Below are positions 62,676-64,000 of a DNA stretch of 64,000 nucleotides, one piece after another (positions within the stretch are counted from its first letter, which is position 1; each line of letters starts with the position of its first letter). The notes under the pieces were generated by a model. The model was not told the DNA's origin. It was given only the letters and a program-made list of their open reading frames with translations, and did not search any database. Source of the stretch: Liolophura sinensis (Eukaryota; Mollusca; Polyplacophora; Chitonida; Chitonidae); the NCBI RefSeq assembly GCF_032854445.1, contig NC_088295.1:29005385-29069384 (forward strand). The letters are read 5' to 3'. Both the position numbers and the translations under genes were made by a program.

Positions 62676-62763
62676 TTATTCATTTATTTGATTGGTGTTT
62701 TACGCCGCACTCAAGAATACTTCACTAATAGGACGACGGCCAGCATTATGGTGGGAGGAAACC
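62676..62763 (-). mobile_element. SINE family A, 5'-truncated copy
   Basis: TTATTCATTTATTTGATTGG, TGTTTTACGCCGCACTCAAG, ACGACGGCCAGCATTATGGT, ending at GGGAGGAAACC. A clean 5' truncation is typical of target-primed reverse transcription. Confidence 0.82.
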
Positions 62764-64000
62764 AGAGATATAAATATGCAACTTTCTTATTGTTAACAAA
62801 CATTATTGGAAAGATATAGTCAAGTTGCAAGATATTAAATTCACCACGAGTACAACGAGGCATTTAAGTGAATGACCTAGTGCGAGAACTCCCAAGAAGC
62901 TGCTGATTCCATGTTAAATCTGTACACCCAGGAAGGTATGGATCGCGTGGCTCTATTTACTACCAGTAAATCCCTCAAAGCCAGCCTTTGCAAAATTCCT
63001 ACGGAGCATATATAGCTTTCATGTGATGGACAAATACTATAATGCGTGCGCAGCCTTTAGTGTGCCTGGGTGTATGACAGAGGCAGGCCCGGGGGATGGA
63101 ACCAGACCCCGGCTTCCCCTCTATTCAGCTTTTGCGCAAACCATGTCGTGTAAATTACCGTTAGCTTTACCACGCTTGCAGGGACCCATAATTAGGCTTT
63201 TTTTACGTATGGAGGTAAACAGAAAAGCCCGAGCACGTCCCGTGCAGAATGCTAGATAGAGCACAAAGACGTCTTCTTAATCGAATTAAACAGGGGCTTG
63301 AGTGACGGAAGAACCGACGCTTGGTTTCTTTCACTCTTCTTGAATACCATATAAAATATGTGAGCTCCAGTTTCTTAAGACCCTATTCCAGTTACCTTAC
63401 GTGAACAAAGATCTCTGGCGCAAGCCTGGGTCCTGGCCCCGTGCGCGTCCCCTCCCGACCGCACGGTGACAATAGTCCATGGCTTCTGGGAGGATTGAGA
63501 GAGTGGGACAAGCTCCTCTAACATCATCACTGCTTGACACTCGTTTGATAGATCGTCCACTCTTTACACTGTAATTAATACAGAGGAAAACTCAGTGGCC
63601 TACATTCATATTGTACAACAACGCTAATTAACTCTGCATTTATTTCCGTCTTCATCAATTAACGAAGGTCTTGTTAAACTGGACTGCGTTAGTGGCCATA
63701 CATCAGAACTGCCATCAGTAATGCTCATGTACACGCTCTAATACAGCGAAATTCATTACCTCTCCAGTCCATTACAGCCTGTTGCATCCCCGCGTCGATG
63801 GACACGCAAACCCCTGATCAGGATCGACCTTTATTAAGAAACAATTTGAGAAACATTTATTACAGCATTATGGCGTCTTAATCTATTTAATGTTGTGTTA
63901 TGACATATCTGATATATCAACCCAGCATTGTTTTATCTGTCACAATGCAGAAGGAAGAGCAGTTTTGCTCAGAAACACTGTTTCAAAAATATTACTGAAA
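62764..64000. other. No gene recognised
   Basis: The GC content rises near 63.1 and 63.4 kb (GGCAGGCCCGGGGGATGG), with short overlapping frames on both strands. No protein family recognised. Confidence 0.4.

Overview
This looks like nuclear DNA from an animal, most likely a mollusc or another lophotrochozoan. It is AT-rich, has very low coding density, carries long (TA)n microsatellites and large minisatellites, and holds many copies of a tRNA-derived SINE whose tail half (GTATAAGTGAAATATTC..., ending AATCAAATAAATAAAT) I associate with molluscan genomes. There are no bacterial operons, rRNA genes or CRISPR arrays. The species cannot be fixed from the sequence alone.

One gene is recognised with confidence: a single-exon achaete-scute family (ASCL1/2-like) bHLH transcription factor on the minus strand, 58113-59012. 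It has a complete basic helix-loop-helix domain and the family's C-terminal LLDFxNWF motif. Just upstream is a plausible core promoter: a TATA box at 59133-59138, two Hairy/HES-type CACGCG sites and a CAGGTG E-box. No other stretch of protein could be assigned. The other moderately long open frames lie in tandem repeats, in (TA)n runs, or look like chance.

Layout. 1-17 kb: unique-looking AT-rich DNA with a few truncated SINEs, two long (TA)n tracts near 9 kb and a 25-bp-arm hairpin near 12.05 kb. 17.1-18.7 kb: a 40-bp array, then a 54-bp array with four-unit higher-order structure, then a dispersed repeat whose second copy is at 54.6 kb, then decayed 54-bp units. 18.7-25.9 kb: unique DNA with two (TA)n tracts. 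25.9-28.5 kb: an unrelated 54-bp minisatellite of about 46 units, open in several frames on both strands. 28.5-45.8 kb: mostly unique DNA with a full-length SINE, two fold-back (MITE-like) elements, and a 130-bp duplication next to inverted GGACAAAAGCCC-type repeats. 45.8-46.6 kb: a 45-bp minisatellite. 48.3-51.5 kb: a second tRNA-derived SINE family plus SINE relics. 54.6-55.6 kb: the second dispersed-repeat copy and two SINEs. 58.1-59.2 kb: the achaete-scute gene. 60.4-62.8 kb: a cluster of four SINEs on the 5' side of that gene.

The window therefore appears to be one proneural regulatory gene in a gene-poor domain. Enhancers may lie in the unique stretches, but they cannot be recognised without comparing species.
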